Assembly (NCBI GenBank): GCA_035532935.1
Contig: DATKQE010000030.1
Coordinates: 5,329 to 69,328 of the forward strand
DNA: 64,000 nt
Reading direction: 5' to 3'
Source of the DNA: DATJLY01 sp035532935
Lineage (GTDB): Bacteria > Pseudomonadota > Alphaproteobacteria > ATCC43930 > CGMCC-115725
Shown here: positions 50,836-59,175 of the stretch, in pieces
Layout of the letters: each line of letters begins with the position of its first letter
Position numbering within the stretch: the stretch's first letter is position 1
Translations under genes and position numbers: made by a program
Notes under the pieces: generated by a model
Seen by the model: the letters and a program-made list of their open reading frames with translations, nothing else
Databases searched by the model: none
Told to the model about the DNA's origin: nothing

Positions 50836-51567
50836 TCATTCGGCGCCCAGTTCCCACAGCCGGTTCTTGAGCTTCCAGCCGTCGGGGCCGGCGGCCAGGA
50901 TGTAGAACTGGTAGCGGCGCGTGTTCCGGCCGGCGCGGTCGGCCCAGTCGGTGCCGAGGAAGATCGCCCCCTTCTCCTTGTCATTGCCCACCTCCGCGAT
51001 GCAATTGGCGAGCACGCCCGAGCCATAGCCGTTGGTGGTGATCGACATGATCCTGAAGCTGGGCTCGCGGTAGAAGGCGTTGCGCGCGCTGATCCCGAGA
51101 TGCAGTTCGGCGGTCGCGAGCTTGGTGAACTCGGCGTCGCCGCAATAGGGCACGTAATCGTCCAGCGAAAATGTACCGTCGTCATCGGCGGGATGGGTGC
51201 GGATGCGCAGGCTGAGCGCGCGGCTCGCCTCCTCGGCCGCGGTCGTCTCGTGCGACTGCACGACATAATCGGTCCGGTTGTTGTCGCGCCAGTCCGCGGT
51301 GTAGGTCAGATGGAGCGACTCGTCGGCGTAATGGGCCACCCCGGTGCAGATGCGGGCGAGCGGCGAGGAACTGACGTCCTCGACGATCTCGTCGACCCGC
51401 AGGATATGCAGGCCACTGCGCACGAGCGCGGGGCTGCGCTGCAAATCCGGCACGAGGCCGCTGCACGACGGCAAGGCAATGAGCTGCGCCCGGGCCGCCG
51501 GCGCCGCCGCGACGCAAGCGAACGCCACGACGCAAGCGAACGTCAGCGCGACGGCGAAGCGTCCCAT
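50836..51567 (-). CDS. Secreted protein of unknown function
   Basis: 243 residues from ATG 51567, which overlaps the upstream stop by one base (TGATG). It has a signal peptide (FAVALTFACVVAFACVAAAP, cleavage near ARAQ). The mature part has four to six cysteines (LPSCSGLVPD, ARICTGVAHY, DYVPYCGDAE, LANCIAEVGN) and conserved-looking TADWRDNNRTDYVVQSHETT. It probably forms a small disulphide-bonded periplasmic domain. I do not recognise the family. Coupled to the C26 hydrolase gene but not obviously related in function. Confidence 0.75.
   Translation of the reverse strand: MGRFAVALTFACVVAFACVAAAPAARAQLIALPSCSGLVPDLQRSPALVRSGLHILRVDEIVEDVSSSPLARICTGVAHYADESLHLTYTADWRDNNRTDYVVQSHETTAAEEASRALSLRIRTHPADDDGTFSLDDYVPYCGDAEFTKLATAELHLGISARNAFYREPSFRIMSITTNGYGSGVLANCIAEVGNDKEKGAIFLGTDWADRAGRNTRRYQFYILAAGPDGWKLKNRLWELGAE
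51510..51545. repeat. 18-base tandem duplication inside a signal peptide
   Basis: Two adjacent 18-base copies (51510-51527 and 51528-51545), beginning CGACGCAAGCGAACG and differing at one base. On the coding strand they give the repeated hexapeptide TFACVV/AFACVA in the hydrophobic core of the secreted protein's signal peptide. In frame. Confidence 0.85.
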
Positions 51568-52367
51568 CACGCCGCGAGGCGGCGGCACAAATGGCCGTAG
51601 CATGCTTCGCCGAACAAGGCGAAGAGCGCGCGCGAGAACGGCTCCTCGGCGAGCCGGTGCTCGGGATGCCATTGCACGCCGATGACGAACCGCGCCGTGG
51701 GCAGGCGCACCGCCTCGATCTGTCCGTCGGGCGCCGTGGCTTCGACGACGAGCCCCGGCGCGAGGCGGTCGATGCCCTGCTGGTGCAGCGAGTTGACGAT
51801 CAGGCTCGGCTGCCCGGCGATGCGCTCGAACAGCCCGCCGGGAGTCAGCGACACCGCGTGCGCATCATAGGCATAGCGCACGTCGAGCGGCTCGCCGCGG
51901 CGCCCGGAGCGATGGTCGAGGCGGCCGGGAAGCTCATGGACGCGCTGATGCAGGCTGCCGCCGAGGGCGACGTTCAACTCCTGAATGCCGCGACAGATCG
52001 CCAGCACCGGCACGTCCGCCGCGACCGCCGCGCGCAGCAGCGGCAGCGACATGCCGTCGCGCGCCGGGTCGTGGGGGGTCTCGGGCAGGCTCGCCTCGCC
52101 GCCGTAGTGGTGCGGCTCGACATTGGAGCGCGAACCGGGGATCAGCAGGCCGTCGAGCCGTGCCGCCGCTTCCTCGGCCGCGACCCGGTCGCCGATGGCC
52201 GGCACCAGCAGCGGCAGCCCGCCGGCGCCCTCGATCGCGGCGACGACGTATTTCTGCGATACGGTGTGGAGGACGTGATCGCCGTCCAGGCGGGAGCAGC
52301 AGATGATGCCGATCACGGGTGGCGGCGTGCGGCCGGACGCGGCGGCCCGCGCGGAAGTCGTTGGCAT
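51567..52367 (-). CDS. Class I glutamine amidotransferase-like hydrolase (peptidase C26, PuuD-like)
   Basis: 266 residues from ATG 52367. The nucleophile Cys125 lies in VLAICRGIQELNVALGGSLH, and the catalytic His-Glu in FVIGVQWHPEHRLAEEPF. LDGLLIPGSRSNVEPHHYGG and LIVNSLHQQGIDRLAP are typical of gamma-glutamyl-GABA hydrolases. E. coli PuuD acts in putrescine catabolism; no other puu genes are here, so the actual gamma-glutamyl substrate is unknown. An upstream start would add 13 residues with no ribosome site in support. Confidence 0.91.
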   Translation of the reverse strand: MPTTSARAAASGRTPPPVIGIICCSRLDGDHVLHTVSQKYVVAAIEGAGGLPLLVPAIGDRVAAEEAAARLDGLLIPGSRSNVEPHHYGGEASLPETPHDPARDGMSLPLLRAAVAADVPVLAICRGIQELNVALGGSLHQRVHELPGRLDHRSGRRGEPLDVRYAYDAHAVSLTPGGLFERIAGQPSLIVNSLHQQGIDRLAPGLVVEATAPDGQIEAVRLPTARFVIGVQWHPEHRLAEEPFSRALFALFGEACYGHLCRRLAA

Positions 52368-52539
52368 GGCTTCTCTATCTATGTACCGAGATCGGTAAAT
52401 ATTCAAGCCAGTGCCGTGGCATCACAGGGGAATCGCCGATGGCCGGCGTTCGGTCGCGGGTCCTTCGACCGCCGCGGCTGCGGACGCTTCGCGCGACGGC
52501 CCCTGCGGCCGGCGAATTGACGGACGAGACGCACCAATT

Positions 52540-52573
52540 GCTGGAATTCGCCTGATGCTGGAATTCGCCTGAC
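52540..52573. repeat. 17-base tandem duplication downstream of lolA
   Basis: Two adjacent copies of a 17-base unit starting GCTGGAATTCGCCTGA (52540-52556, 52557-52573), differing only at the last base. They lie in the 3' flank of lolA, just outside its stop at 52577. Confidence 0.85.
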
Positions 52574-52576
52574 GCC

Positions 52577-53200
52577 CTACCCGCGCGGATCGGTCCAATA
52601 GAACAGGTTGGGGTTGAGGGCGACGCCGAATTGCGGGTCTTGCAGCGTCACCGTCACCTGCTTCTTCTGCGCGTCGAGGATGATCCATTGCCGCAGGGCG
52701 AGCGGCTGTTCGCTCAGCACCAGCGTGACCTGCCCGAGATCGACATTGTCGGTCTCGACCAGCGTCACCCGCACCGTGTCGGCCGCGCGCGCGTAGTGGG
52801 TCAGCGTCACTTCGCCGCCGAGCGTGATCCGATCGCGCAACAGGAACCACGCCGGCGTGTCGTTGACGGTGGTGCGTGTCACCTGCTGCAGATTGCGGTC
52901 GTAGTAATAGACCTGCCCCCCGGTGGCGACGATGAGGATCGTCGACGGCGGGTCATAGACGATCCGCATGCGGCCGGGCCGGTCGAGATAGATCGTGCCC
53001 TGGGCGACGCCGCCATTGTCCGCGACCTGCTCGAAGCGCGACTGCATGGTGCGGATGCCGTTGAGATAGGCCTGGACGCGCAGCACCTCCTGATAGGCCG
53101 CCTCGTCGAGCGGCGCGGCCTGCGGCACCGCCGCCCGTGCCCGCGACGCCGCGGCCGCCAGCGCGGCCGCGAGCCCCGCCAGCGCGGCGCGCCGCGTCAT
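52577..53200 (-). CDS. lolA: Outer-membrane lipoprotein carrier LolA
   Basis: 207 residues from ATG 53200. The signal peptide is MTRRAALAGLAAALAAAAS, with cleavage near RARA. The mature protein has the LolA pattern: AYLNGIRTMQSRFEQVADNG, GTIYLDRPGRMRIVYDPPST, ILIVATGGQVYYYDRNLQQV. The C-terminal FYWTDPRG is typical of alphaproteobacterial LolA. It ferries lipoproteins across the periplasm from LolCDE to the outer membrane. It follows ftsK on the same strand, the common alphaproteobacterial order ftsK-lolA. Confidence 0.9.
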   Translation of the reverse strand: MTRRAALAGLAAALAAAASRARAAVPQAAPLDEAAYQEVLRVQAYLNGIRTMQSRFEQVADNGGVAQGTIYLDRPGRMRIVYDPPSTILIVATGGQVYYYDRNLQQVTRTTVNDTPAWFLLRDRITLGGEVTLTHYARAADTVRVTLVETDNVDLGQVTLVLSEQPLALRQWIILDAQKKQVTVTLQDPQFGVALNPNLFYWTDPRG

Positions 53201-53246
53201 GCTGCCGGATCGACCTGCTGCCCATATCGGCATCGACGAAAATCCC

Positions 53247-55604
53247 TCAATCGAGCTTGCGGGCCAGGACTTCGCGCTTGCCCACGTGGTTGGCGCCGCT
53301 CACCACGCCTTCGCCTTCCATGCGCTCGATGATGCGCGCGGCACGGTTGTAGCCGATCTGGAGATGGCGCTGGACGAAGCTCGTCGACGCCTTGCGCTCG
53401 CGGCACACGAGCGCCACCGCCTGATCGTAGAGCGCGTCGCCCGATCCGCTGGCCTCGTCCTCGCCGACGAAGGCGGCGGCGCCCTCGGCGTCGTCCTCGG
53501 TCACCTCGTCGAGATAGGTCGGCTCGCCGCCGTTCTCCTTGAGGAAGCGCACCACCGCTTCGACTTCCTCGTCGGAGACGAAAGGGCCGTGGACGCGGGT
53601 GATGCGGCCGCCGCCAGCCATGTGCAGCATGTCGCCGCGCCCCAGGAGCTGCTCCGCCCCGGCCTCGCCGAGGATGGTGCGGCTGTCGATCTTGGACGTC
53701 ACCTGGAAGCTGATGCGGGTCGGGAAGTTGGCCTTGATGGTGCCGGTGATGACATCGACCGAGGGCCGCTGCGTCGCCATGATGATGTGAATGCCGGCGG
53801 CCCGCGCCATCTGCGCCAGGCGCTGGATCGCCGCCTCGATATCCTTGCCGGCCACCAGCATCAGGTCGGCCATCTCGTCCACCACGACGATGATGAGAGG
53901 CAGCGGATCGGTGTCGAGCGGCTGCTCCTCGAATACCGGCCTGCCGTCGTCGTCGAAGCCGGTCTGGATGCGGCGCAGCAGCGCCTCGCCCTTGGCCGCC
54001 GCCTCGGCGAGGCGCTGGTTGTAGCCCTCGATGTTGCGCACGCCGAGCTTCGACATGGCGCGGTAGCGGTTCTCCATCTCCCGCACCGTCCATTTGAGCG
54101 CCACCACCGCCTTGCGCGGCTCGGTCACTACCGGCGCCAGCAGATGCGGGATGCCGTCATAGACCGACAGCTCCAGCATCTTGGGATCGATCATGATGAA
54201 CTTGCACTCGCCGGGGGGCAGCCGGTGCAGGATCGACAAGATCATGGTGTTGATGCCGACCGACTTGCCCGAGCCGGTGGTGCCGGCGATGAGGAGATGC
54301 GGCATGCGCGCGAGGTCGGCGACCACCGGCGCGCCGCTGATGTCCTTGCCAAGCACGAGCGGCAGCCTGGCGGTGCCGCGCTCGTAGGACTCCGAGGCGA
54401 GCAGCTCGCGCAGATAGACCATCTCGGTGCGCTGGTTCGGCAGCTCGATGCCGATCACGTTGCGGCCGGGCACGACCGCGACGCGCGCCGAGATCGCGCT
54501 CATCGAGCGGGCGATGTCGTCGGCGAGCCCGATGACGCGCGAGGCCTTGATGCCCGGCGCCGGCTCGAGCTCGTAGAGCGTCACCACCGGACCGGGCCGC
54601 ACCTTCACGATCTGGCCGCGCACGCCGAAATCCTCGAGCACGGATTCCAGGAGCCGCGCGTTCTGCTGCAGCGATTCCTCGTTGATCGCGGCGGCCTTGG
54701 CCGGCGGTACCTCGCGCAGGAGCTCGAGCGGCGGCAGCAGATGCTCGCCGGCCTTGCGCAGATCGAGGCTGGCCTGGCGCGCCGGATCGGCGCGGCGGCG
54801 CGCCCGCTGCGGCAGGTCGACCGCGGCGGCGCGGCGCGGCGCCGGCGCGTCCTCGGCTTCGGGCGCGGCTTCGGGCGCGGCGTCGGCGGCAGCGGCCGGC
54901 GCGTCGAGATGCGGCTCGCGCCGCAGCGGCAGATTGGCATCGATCGCCGCGGCCGCCTTGCGCCAGTCGGCGATCCGGGCGCGAAGGCGGGCGATGCGGC
55001 CCGGCCGTGCCGGCCCGGCCGCGGGCTCGCCCACGGCGAGGACGCGCGCCGCCGCCGCGAGCGAGAAGCCCATGACATAAAACAGCATCAGCCCGACCAG
55101 CCCGGCCGCGGCCATGGCCGCGAGCGGCGGGGCCAGATTGGCGGCATCGAGCGCCGTCTTGCCGAGGCGGCCCGCGGCGCCGCCGAGCCCCGCTGCCACT
55201 GGCCAACGGGAAGGCGCCGGAAAGATCGACAGCGCCAGCGCCGCCGCCGCCAGCATCGGCGGCAGTACGGCGAGCCGCAGCCACAGCGGCTGGAGCCCGC
55301 GCCCGAGCAACAGCCGCACCGCCCAGTCGAACAGGATCGGCGGCAGCAGCCAGGCGCCGAGCCCCAGCCCCTGCAGCAGTGCATCCGACAGCCTGGCGCC
55401 GGCCGGCCCCAGCGCGTTCAATACCGGCGCATCGACCGCATTGTCCCAGGACGGATCGGCGCTGCTGTAAGTGGCGAGGGCGAGCGCGAGCAGGACGGCG
55501 GCGACGAAGAGCGCCAGCCCGGCGCCTTGCACCACGTAGCGACGGAGCGAAAATCCCTCCGGCACCAGCGGCGCTTTTCGCGTCATCTCGCCGATCAACG
55601 CCAT
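53247..55604 (-). CDS. ftsK: DNA translocase FtsK
   Basis: 785 residues. Four N-terminal membrane helices (about 25-190) anchor it at the septum. A shortish charged/Ala linker follows (about 210-285), then the alpha-beta motor with LIAGTTGSGKSVGINTMILS (Walker A), PLIIVVVDEMADLMLVAGKD (Walker B) and MATQRPSVDVITGTIKANFP. The C-terminal gamma winged helix (KASTSFVQRHLQIGYNRAAR) reads polar KOPS sequences. FtsK pumps chromosome ends to dif during division. Its start overlaps the aminotransferase stop by 10 bases. Confidence 0.96.
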   Translation of the reverse strand: MALIGEMTRKAPLVPEGFSLRRYVVQGAGLALFVAAVLLALALATYSSADPSWDNAVDAPVLNALGPAGARLSDALLQGLGLGAWLLPPILFDWAVRLLLGRGLQPLWLRLAVLPPMLAAAALALSIFPAPSRWPVAAGLGGAAGRLGKTALDAANLAPPLAAMAAAGLVGLMLFYVMGFSLAAAARVLAVGEPAAGPARPGRIARLRARIADWRKAAAAIDANLPLRREPHLDAPAAAADAAPEAAPEAEDAPAPRRAAAVDLPQRARRRADPARQASLDLRKAGEHLLPPLELLREVPPAKAAAINEESLQQNARLLESVLEDFGVRGQIVKVRPGPVVTLYELEPAPGIKASRVIGLADDIARSMSAISARVAVVPGRNVIGIELPNQRTEMVYLRELLASESYERGTARLPLVLGKDISGAPVVADLARMPHLLIAGTTGSGKSVGINTMILSILHRLPPGECKFIMIDPKMLELSVYDGIPHLLAPVVTEPRKAVVALKWTVREMENRYRAMSKLGVRNIEGYNQRLAEAAAKGEALLRRIQTGFDDDGRPVFEEQPLDTDPLPLIIVVVDEMADLMLVAGKDIEAAIQRLAQMARAAGIHIIMATQRPSVDVITGTIKANFPTRISFQVTSKIDSRTILGEAGAEQLLGRGDMLHMAGGGRITRVHGPFVSDEEVEAVVRFLKENGGEPTYLDEVTEDDAEGAAAFVGEDEASGSGDALYDQAVALVCRERKASTSFVQRHLQIGYNRAARIIERMEGEGVVSGANHVGKREVLARKLD

Positions 55605-56845
55605 TGCCGCTCTCCCTGGCCCAGCAACTTCACCATGCGGGTGAGGCCCGCCTCGATGATCGCATCGTCATGAACGAGGGCGACCCGGATATAGGGCCGT
55701 CCGGGGTTCTCGCCGCGCGCATCCGCGCGCGCGGTATAGGCCCCGGGCAGCGTTCGCACCGCCGCCTCGCGCCACAGCCGGCGCGCCGCCGCCTCGCCGT
55801 CGCCGACATCGAGCCACAACAGGAACCCGCCGGGCGGGCGATAGAACCCGAAGCTTCCCGCGAGGATGCGCTCGGCGACATCGAACTTGCGGCGATAGAG
55901 CACGCGGTTGGCCTCGACATGAGCCTCGTCGCGCCACAGCCACGTCGCCGCCGCCTGGATCGGCAGCGGCACCTGGGCGCCGCCGAAGCCGCGGAGCTGG
56001 GTGAAGGCGGCGATGAGGTCGGCATCGCCGGCGACGAAGCCACAGCGCAGGCCGGCGCCGTTCGACCGCTTGGACAGCGAATGGAATACGAGGACATTGC
56101 GCAGATCGCCGCCGAGCGCGGCACAGGCCTCGAGCGCGCCCGGCGGCGGCGCCCGATCGTAGATCTCGCAATAGCACTCGTCGACCGCGAGCACGAAATC
56201 ATAGGCGCGCGCAAGCGCGATGGCCCGCTTGAGATAGGCCAGATCCGCGATCGCACCCTGCGGATTGCCGGGACTGCACAGATAGAATAGCGCGGTGCGC
56301 GCCAGCACGGCCTCGGGAATGGCGTCGAGATCGGGCAGGAATGCCGTCTCGCGCGTGGCGTCGAGAAAGACGCTCTCGGCCCCGGCCATCGCCGCCGCGC
56401 CGTTATAGACGAGATAATAGGGGTTGGGCATGAGCACGACCGGCGCCTTGCCGCCTTTGTCCTGCGGCACGACCAGGGCGGCGACGAGATAGAGCCCCTC
56501 CTTGGTGCCGTTGAGCGACAGCACGTGGCGGTCGCCGGTGATCATGCCCGCGGGCAGGCGATAGCGCGCCGTGAGCCAGCCGGCGCAGGCGTCGCGATAG
56601 GCCGGCGTGCCCCACATCGGCGGGTACTGGTTCCAGAGATGCGCACTGTCCGCGATGATGCGCGCCACCTGGGGCGGCGGCTCGTGCTGCGGCTCGCCCA
56701 GGTGCATCAGGACGTGCGGCAGGTTGGCGCGCGGCGGCGTGCCATCGAGAAGCGCCCGCAGCCGGGTGAAGGGGTTGACGTCGATCCGCGCGAGGCGGGG
56801 GTTCAGAGGCAAGGGCAGGTCCTTAGCACAAACGGGCGAAATCAT
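55595..56845 (-). CDS. PLP-dependent aminotransferase (class I/II)
   Basis: 416 residues from ATG 56845. It is a fold-type I aminotransferase. The PLP lysine sits in FHSLSKRSNGAGLRCGFVAG, and the pyridine-binding Asp in DFVLAVDECYCEIYDRAPPP. The N-terminal HVLMHLGEPQHEPPP and NGTKEGLYLVAALVVP blocks resemble the DapC (succinyl-diaminopimelate aminotransferase) group, which would fit lysine synthesis, but specificity is not provable here. Precedes ftsK, with a 10-base overlap. Confidence 0.87.
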   Translation of the reverse strand: MISPVCAKDLPLPLNPRLARIDVNPFTRLRALLDGTPPRANLPHVLMHLGEPQHEPPPQVARIIADSAHLWNQYPPMWGTPAYRDACAGWLTARYRLPAGMITGDRHVLSLNGTKEGLYLVAALVVPQDKGGKAPVVLMPNPYYLVYNGAAAMAGAESVFLDATRETAFLPDLDAIPEAVLARTALFYLCSPGNPQGAIADLAYLKRAIALARAYDFVLAVDECYCEIYDRAPPPGALEACAALGGDLRNVLVFHSLSKRSNGAGLRCGFVAGDADLIAAFTQLRGFGGAQVPLPIQAAATWLWRDEAHVEANRVLYRRKFDVAERILAGSFGFYRPPGGFLLWLDVGDGEAAARRLWREAAVRTLPGAYTARADARGENPGRPYIRVALVHDDAIIEAGLTRMVKLLGQGERQWR

Positions 56846-56963
56846 ACGCAAATCCCCAGGCGCCGCCAAGGACCCCCAAGATATTGGGGACGCGGTGCGG
56901 CCCGATACCGGGTTTCACGGGTATCTCCCGGGACTCAGGACGGCGGCGGGGCGCAGGACGGCT

Positions 56964-57131
56964 TCAGCCGACCGGCTCTTCGACCGCGATGGTGAACGTC
57001 CAGCCGAGCGACTCGAGCGTGCGCACCATCTCCGGCCCGTGCGCGTGGGCGATCGCCGCCGCGGTCTCGGGCACGCGGTCGACGTCGTCGAACGCCTCGG
57101 CCTTGCCGTGGATGATGACCAGGAGGTGCGC
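56964..57131 (-). pseudogene. C-terminal remnant of an unknown gene
   Basis: About 55 codons ending in a TGA, reading HLLVIIHGKAEAFDDVDRVP, then ETAAAIAHAHGPEMVRTLES and LGWTFTIAVEEPVG. It looks protein-like and GC3-rich, but has no start codon or domain of its own. Upstream of it on this strand the sequence changes abruptly into an alkA fragment on the other strand. I cannot identify the parent gene. Confidence 0.55.
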
Positions 57132-57151
57132 GCCTGCGGCCTTTCGGGCAA

Positions 57152-57427
57152 CAAGGCGCGCTCGCCGCATTGCGCGGCGTCGATCACGCCGAGCGCTCGG
57201 CACAGCTCTGCCGGATCTGGGGCATCGGGCCGTGGAGTTGCGCCATGCTCGCCATCTTCTATTGCCGCGAGACCGACATCTGGCCCGTGGGCGATCTCGC
57301 CGTGCAACGCGTCTTCCGCGACTATATCGGGCGGCGCCGGCCGGCCAAGGCCGCTGCCCGGTTCGCGCCCTATCGCTCGGTGCTGGCGCTCTACATGTGG
57401 CGCATGATCGGCGGCGCGCTCAAATGA
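57152..57427 (+). pseudogene. alkA: 3' remnant of DNA-3-methyladenine glycosylase II (AlkA)
   Basis: The last 90 or so residues of an HhH-GPD glycosylase: LCRIWGIGPWSCAMLAIFYC (helix-hairpin-helix), then ETDIWPVGDLAVQRVFRDYI with the catalytic Asp, and YRSVLALYMWRMI. The 5' two-thirds of the gene, including the start and the first fold domain, are gone. The frame upstream (GQQGALAALRGVDH) may be residual coding sequence. Non-functional as it stands. Confidence 0.8.
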
Positions 57428-57430
57428 AGA

Positions 57431-57452
57431 GGGGCGGCCCGAAGGCCGCCCC
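57431..57452 (-). terminator. Intrinsic terminator of amtB
   Basis: Perfect nine-base arms GGGGCGGCC/GGCCGCCCC with a four-base loop, 25 bases after the amtB stop on the minus strand. Followed there by TCTTCATTTG, a modest U-tract. Confidence 0.6.
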
Positions 57453-57476
57453 CATCGATCGCCCCGCGGCGCGCGG

Positions 57477-58922
57477 CTACTGCACCGCCTCGCCATGGAG
57501 CGCAAGATCGAGCCCGTCCTGCTCGATCTCGGCATCGACGCGGAGCCCCACCATCGCATCGACGATCTTCAGGATGATCAGCGACACCACCGCGTCGTAG
57601 ATGACGACGACCGCGACGCCGTAGATCTGGTTCAGCACCTGGTGCGCATTGCCCTCGATCAGCCCGGGCGTGCCGCCGTACTCGCTGAGGGCGAAGACGC
57701 CGGTGAGGATGGCGCCGGTCGCGCCGCCGATGCCATGGACACCGAAGCAGTCGAGCGCGTCGTCATAGCCGAAGGCCGATTTCATCGCGGTCACGGACAT
57801 GTAGCAGACGATCCCCGCCACGATGCCGATGACGAGCGAGCCGATCGGGCCGACAAAGCCCGAGGCCGGGGTGATGGCGACGAGCCCCGCGACCGCGCCC
57901 GAGCAGATGCCGACGACGGTGGGCTTGCCGCGATGCGCCCACTCGACGAACATCCAGGTGAGGCCGGCCATCGCGGTGGCGAGCTGCGTCACCGTCATCG
58001 CCATGCCCGCCTGCATGCCGGCCGACACCGCCGAGCCGGCGTTGAAGCCGAACCACCCGACCCACAGCAGCGAGGCGCCGATGAAGGTCAGCACGACATT
58101 GTGCGCCGGCCCGGTGTCCTTGCGCTTGCCCAGCATCAGCGCGCACATCAGCCCGGCGACGCCGGAATTGACATGCACCACCGTGCCGCCGGCGAAGTCC
58201 AGCACCTTGAACACGGCGTCGTTGTTGGCGCTGTTGAACATGCCGTCGGGGCCCCACATCCAGTGCGCGACCGGCGCATAGACGAAGATCGACCACAGCC
58301 CGATGAACCACAGCATCGCCGAGAACTTCATGCGCTCGGCGAAGGCGCCCGCGATCAGCGCCGGCGTGATGATCGCGAAGGTCATCTGGAAGCACATGTA
58401 GACGGTCTCGGGGATGGTCGGCGCGAGCGGATTGGGATTGCCGATGCCCTGCGAGATATCGCTCAGGATTCCTTGCAGGAAGGCGCGGTCGAGGCCGCCG
58501 ACGAACGGCGTGCCGGCGCGGAAGGCCATGCTGTAGGTCAGAACCGCGAACAGCACGGTGACGAGGCAGGTGATGGCGAAACTGGTCATCACCGTGTCGC
58601 CGACATTCTTCTTGCGCACCATGCCGCCGTAGAAAAGGCCGAGACCGGGCACCGTCATCATCAGCACGAGCGCCATGGAGGTGAGCATCCAGGCGGTGTC
58701 GCCCGAGTTGGGCGTGCATTTCTCAAGCGTCTTGGCATCGCACGCGGGCGGGGCCGGCGCCGCGGCCGGAGCGGCGGCCGCCGCCGGCGCCGGAGCCGCG
58801 GCCGTGGCCGCCGGCGCCGGGGTCTGAGCCTGGACCGCGGCAAGCGGCAAAGCCACGGCACAGACGAAGAGCACAAGCGGCAGTAACCGCACCGCCGCGG
58901 ACCATACTGGGCGAAAGGACAT
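57477..58922 (-). CDS. amtB: Ammonium transporter AmtB
   Basis: 481 residues from ATG 58922, with GGAGG upstream. A signal-like N-terminus and an Ala/Pro-rich stretch precede eleven membrane helices. The pore twin histidines lie in FAGGTVVHVNSGVAGLMCAL and DCFGVHGIGGATGAILTGVF. The periplasmic recruitment region reads YGGMVRKKNVGDTVMTSFAI. It conducts ammonium into the cell. No glnK/glnB PII gene is next to it here, though it usually is. A terminator follows. Confidence 0.95.
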   Translation of the reverse strand: MSFRPVWSAAVRLLPLVLFVCAVALPLAAVQAQTPAPAATAAAPAPAAAAAPAAAPAPPACDAKTLEKCTPNSGDTAWMLTSMALVLMMTVPGLGLFYGGMVRKKNVGDTVMTSFAITCLVTVLFAVLTYSMAFRAGTPFVGGLDRAFLQGILSDISQGIGNPNPLAPTIPETVYMCFQMTFAIITPALIAGAFAERMKFSAMLWFIGLWSIFVYAPVAHWMWGPDGMFNSANNDAVFKVLDFAGGTVVHVNSGVAGLMCALMLGKRKDTGPAHNVVLTFIGASLLWVGWFGFNAGSAVSAGMQAGMAMTVTQLATAMAGLTWMFVEWAHRGKPTVVGICSGAVAGLVAITPASGFVGPIGSLVIGIVAGIVCYMSVTAMKSAFGYDDALDCFGVHGIGGATGAILTGVFALSEYGGTPGLIEGNAHQVLNQIYGVAVVVIYDAVVSLIILKIVDAMVGLRVDAEIEQDGLDLALHGEAVQ

Positions 58923-59175
58923 GAGCCGACCTCCAAACCATCCACGCGCCTTTTCCGGTCGAGCCGACGGCGCGAGGGAGACGGTAAACAAGATTCATGC
59001 CAAGGCGCCGCAACCCGATCCGGCCCGGCGTGGGCCTGTCCCGCCGCGCTGGCGGGCCTGCGGGCATGATGAAATTTTAGGCAGTCCGTTAACCCCTGCC
59101 TGATTGCCGGGCATCCCCATTTGGAGTCAGGCAGGAAGACTTGTCGACCCGGGCCGCGCGCGCCATTGTCGGGCC

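Noticed and set aside
53199..55673. Plus-strand open frame of about 820 codons over ftsK
   Set aside because: Antisense to ftsK; the composition is that of a reverse-complement GC-rich gene and no domain is seen.
57495..58886. Plus-strand open frame over amtB
   Set aside because: Antisense shadow rich in Arg, His and Asp; AmtB on the other strand is certain.
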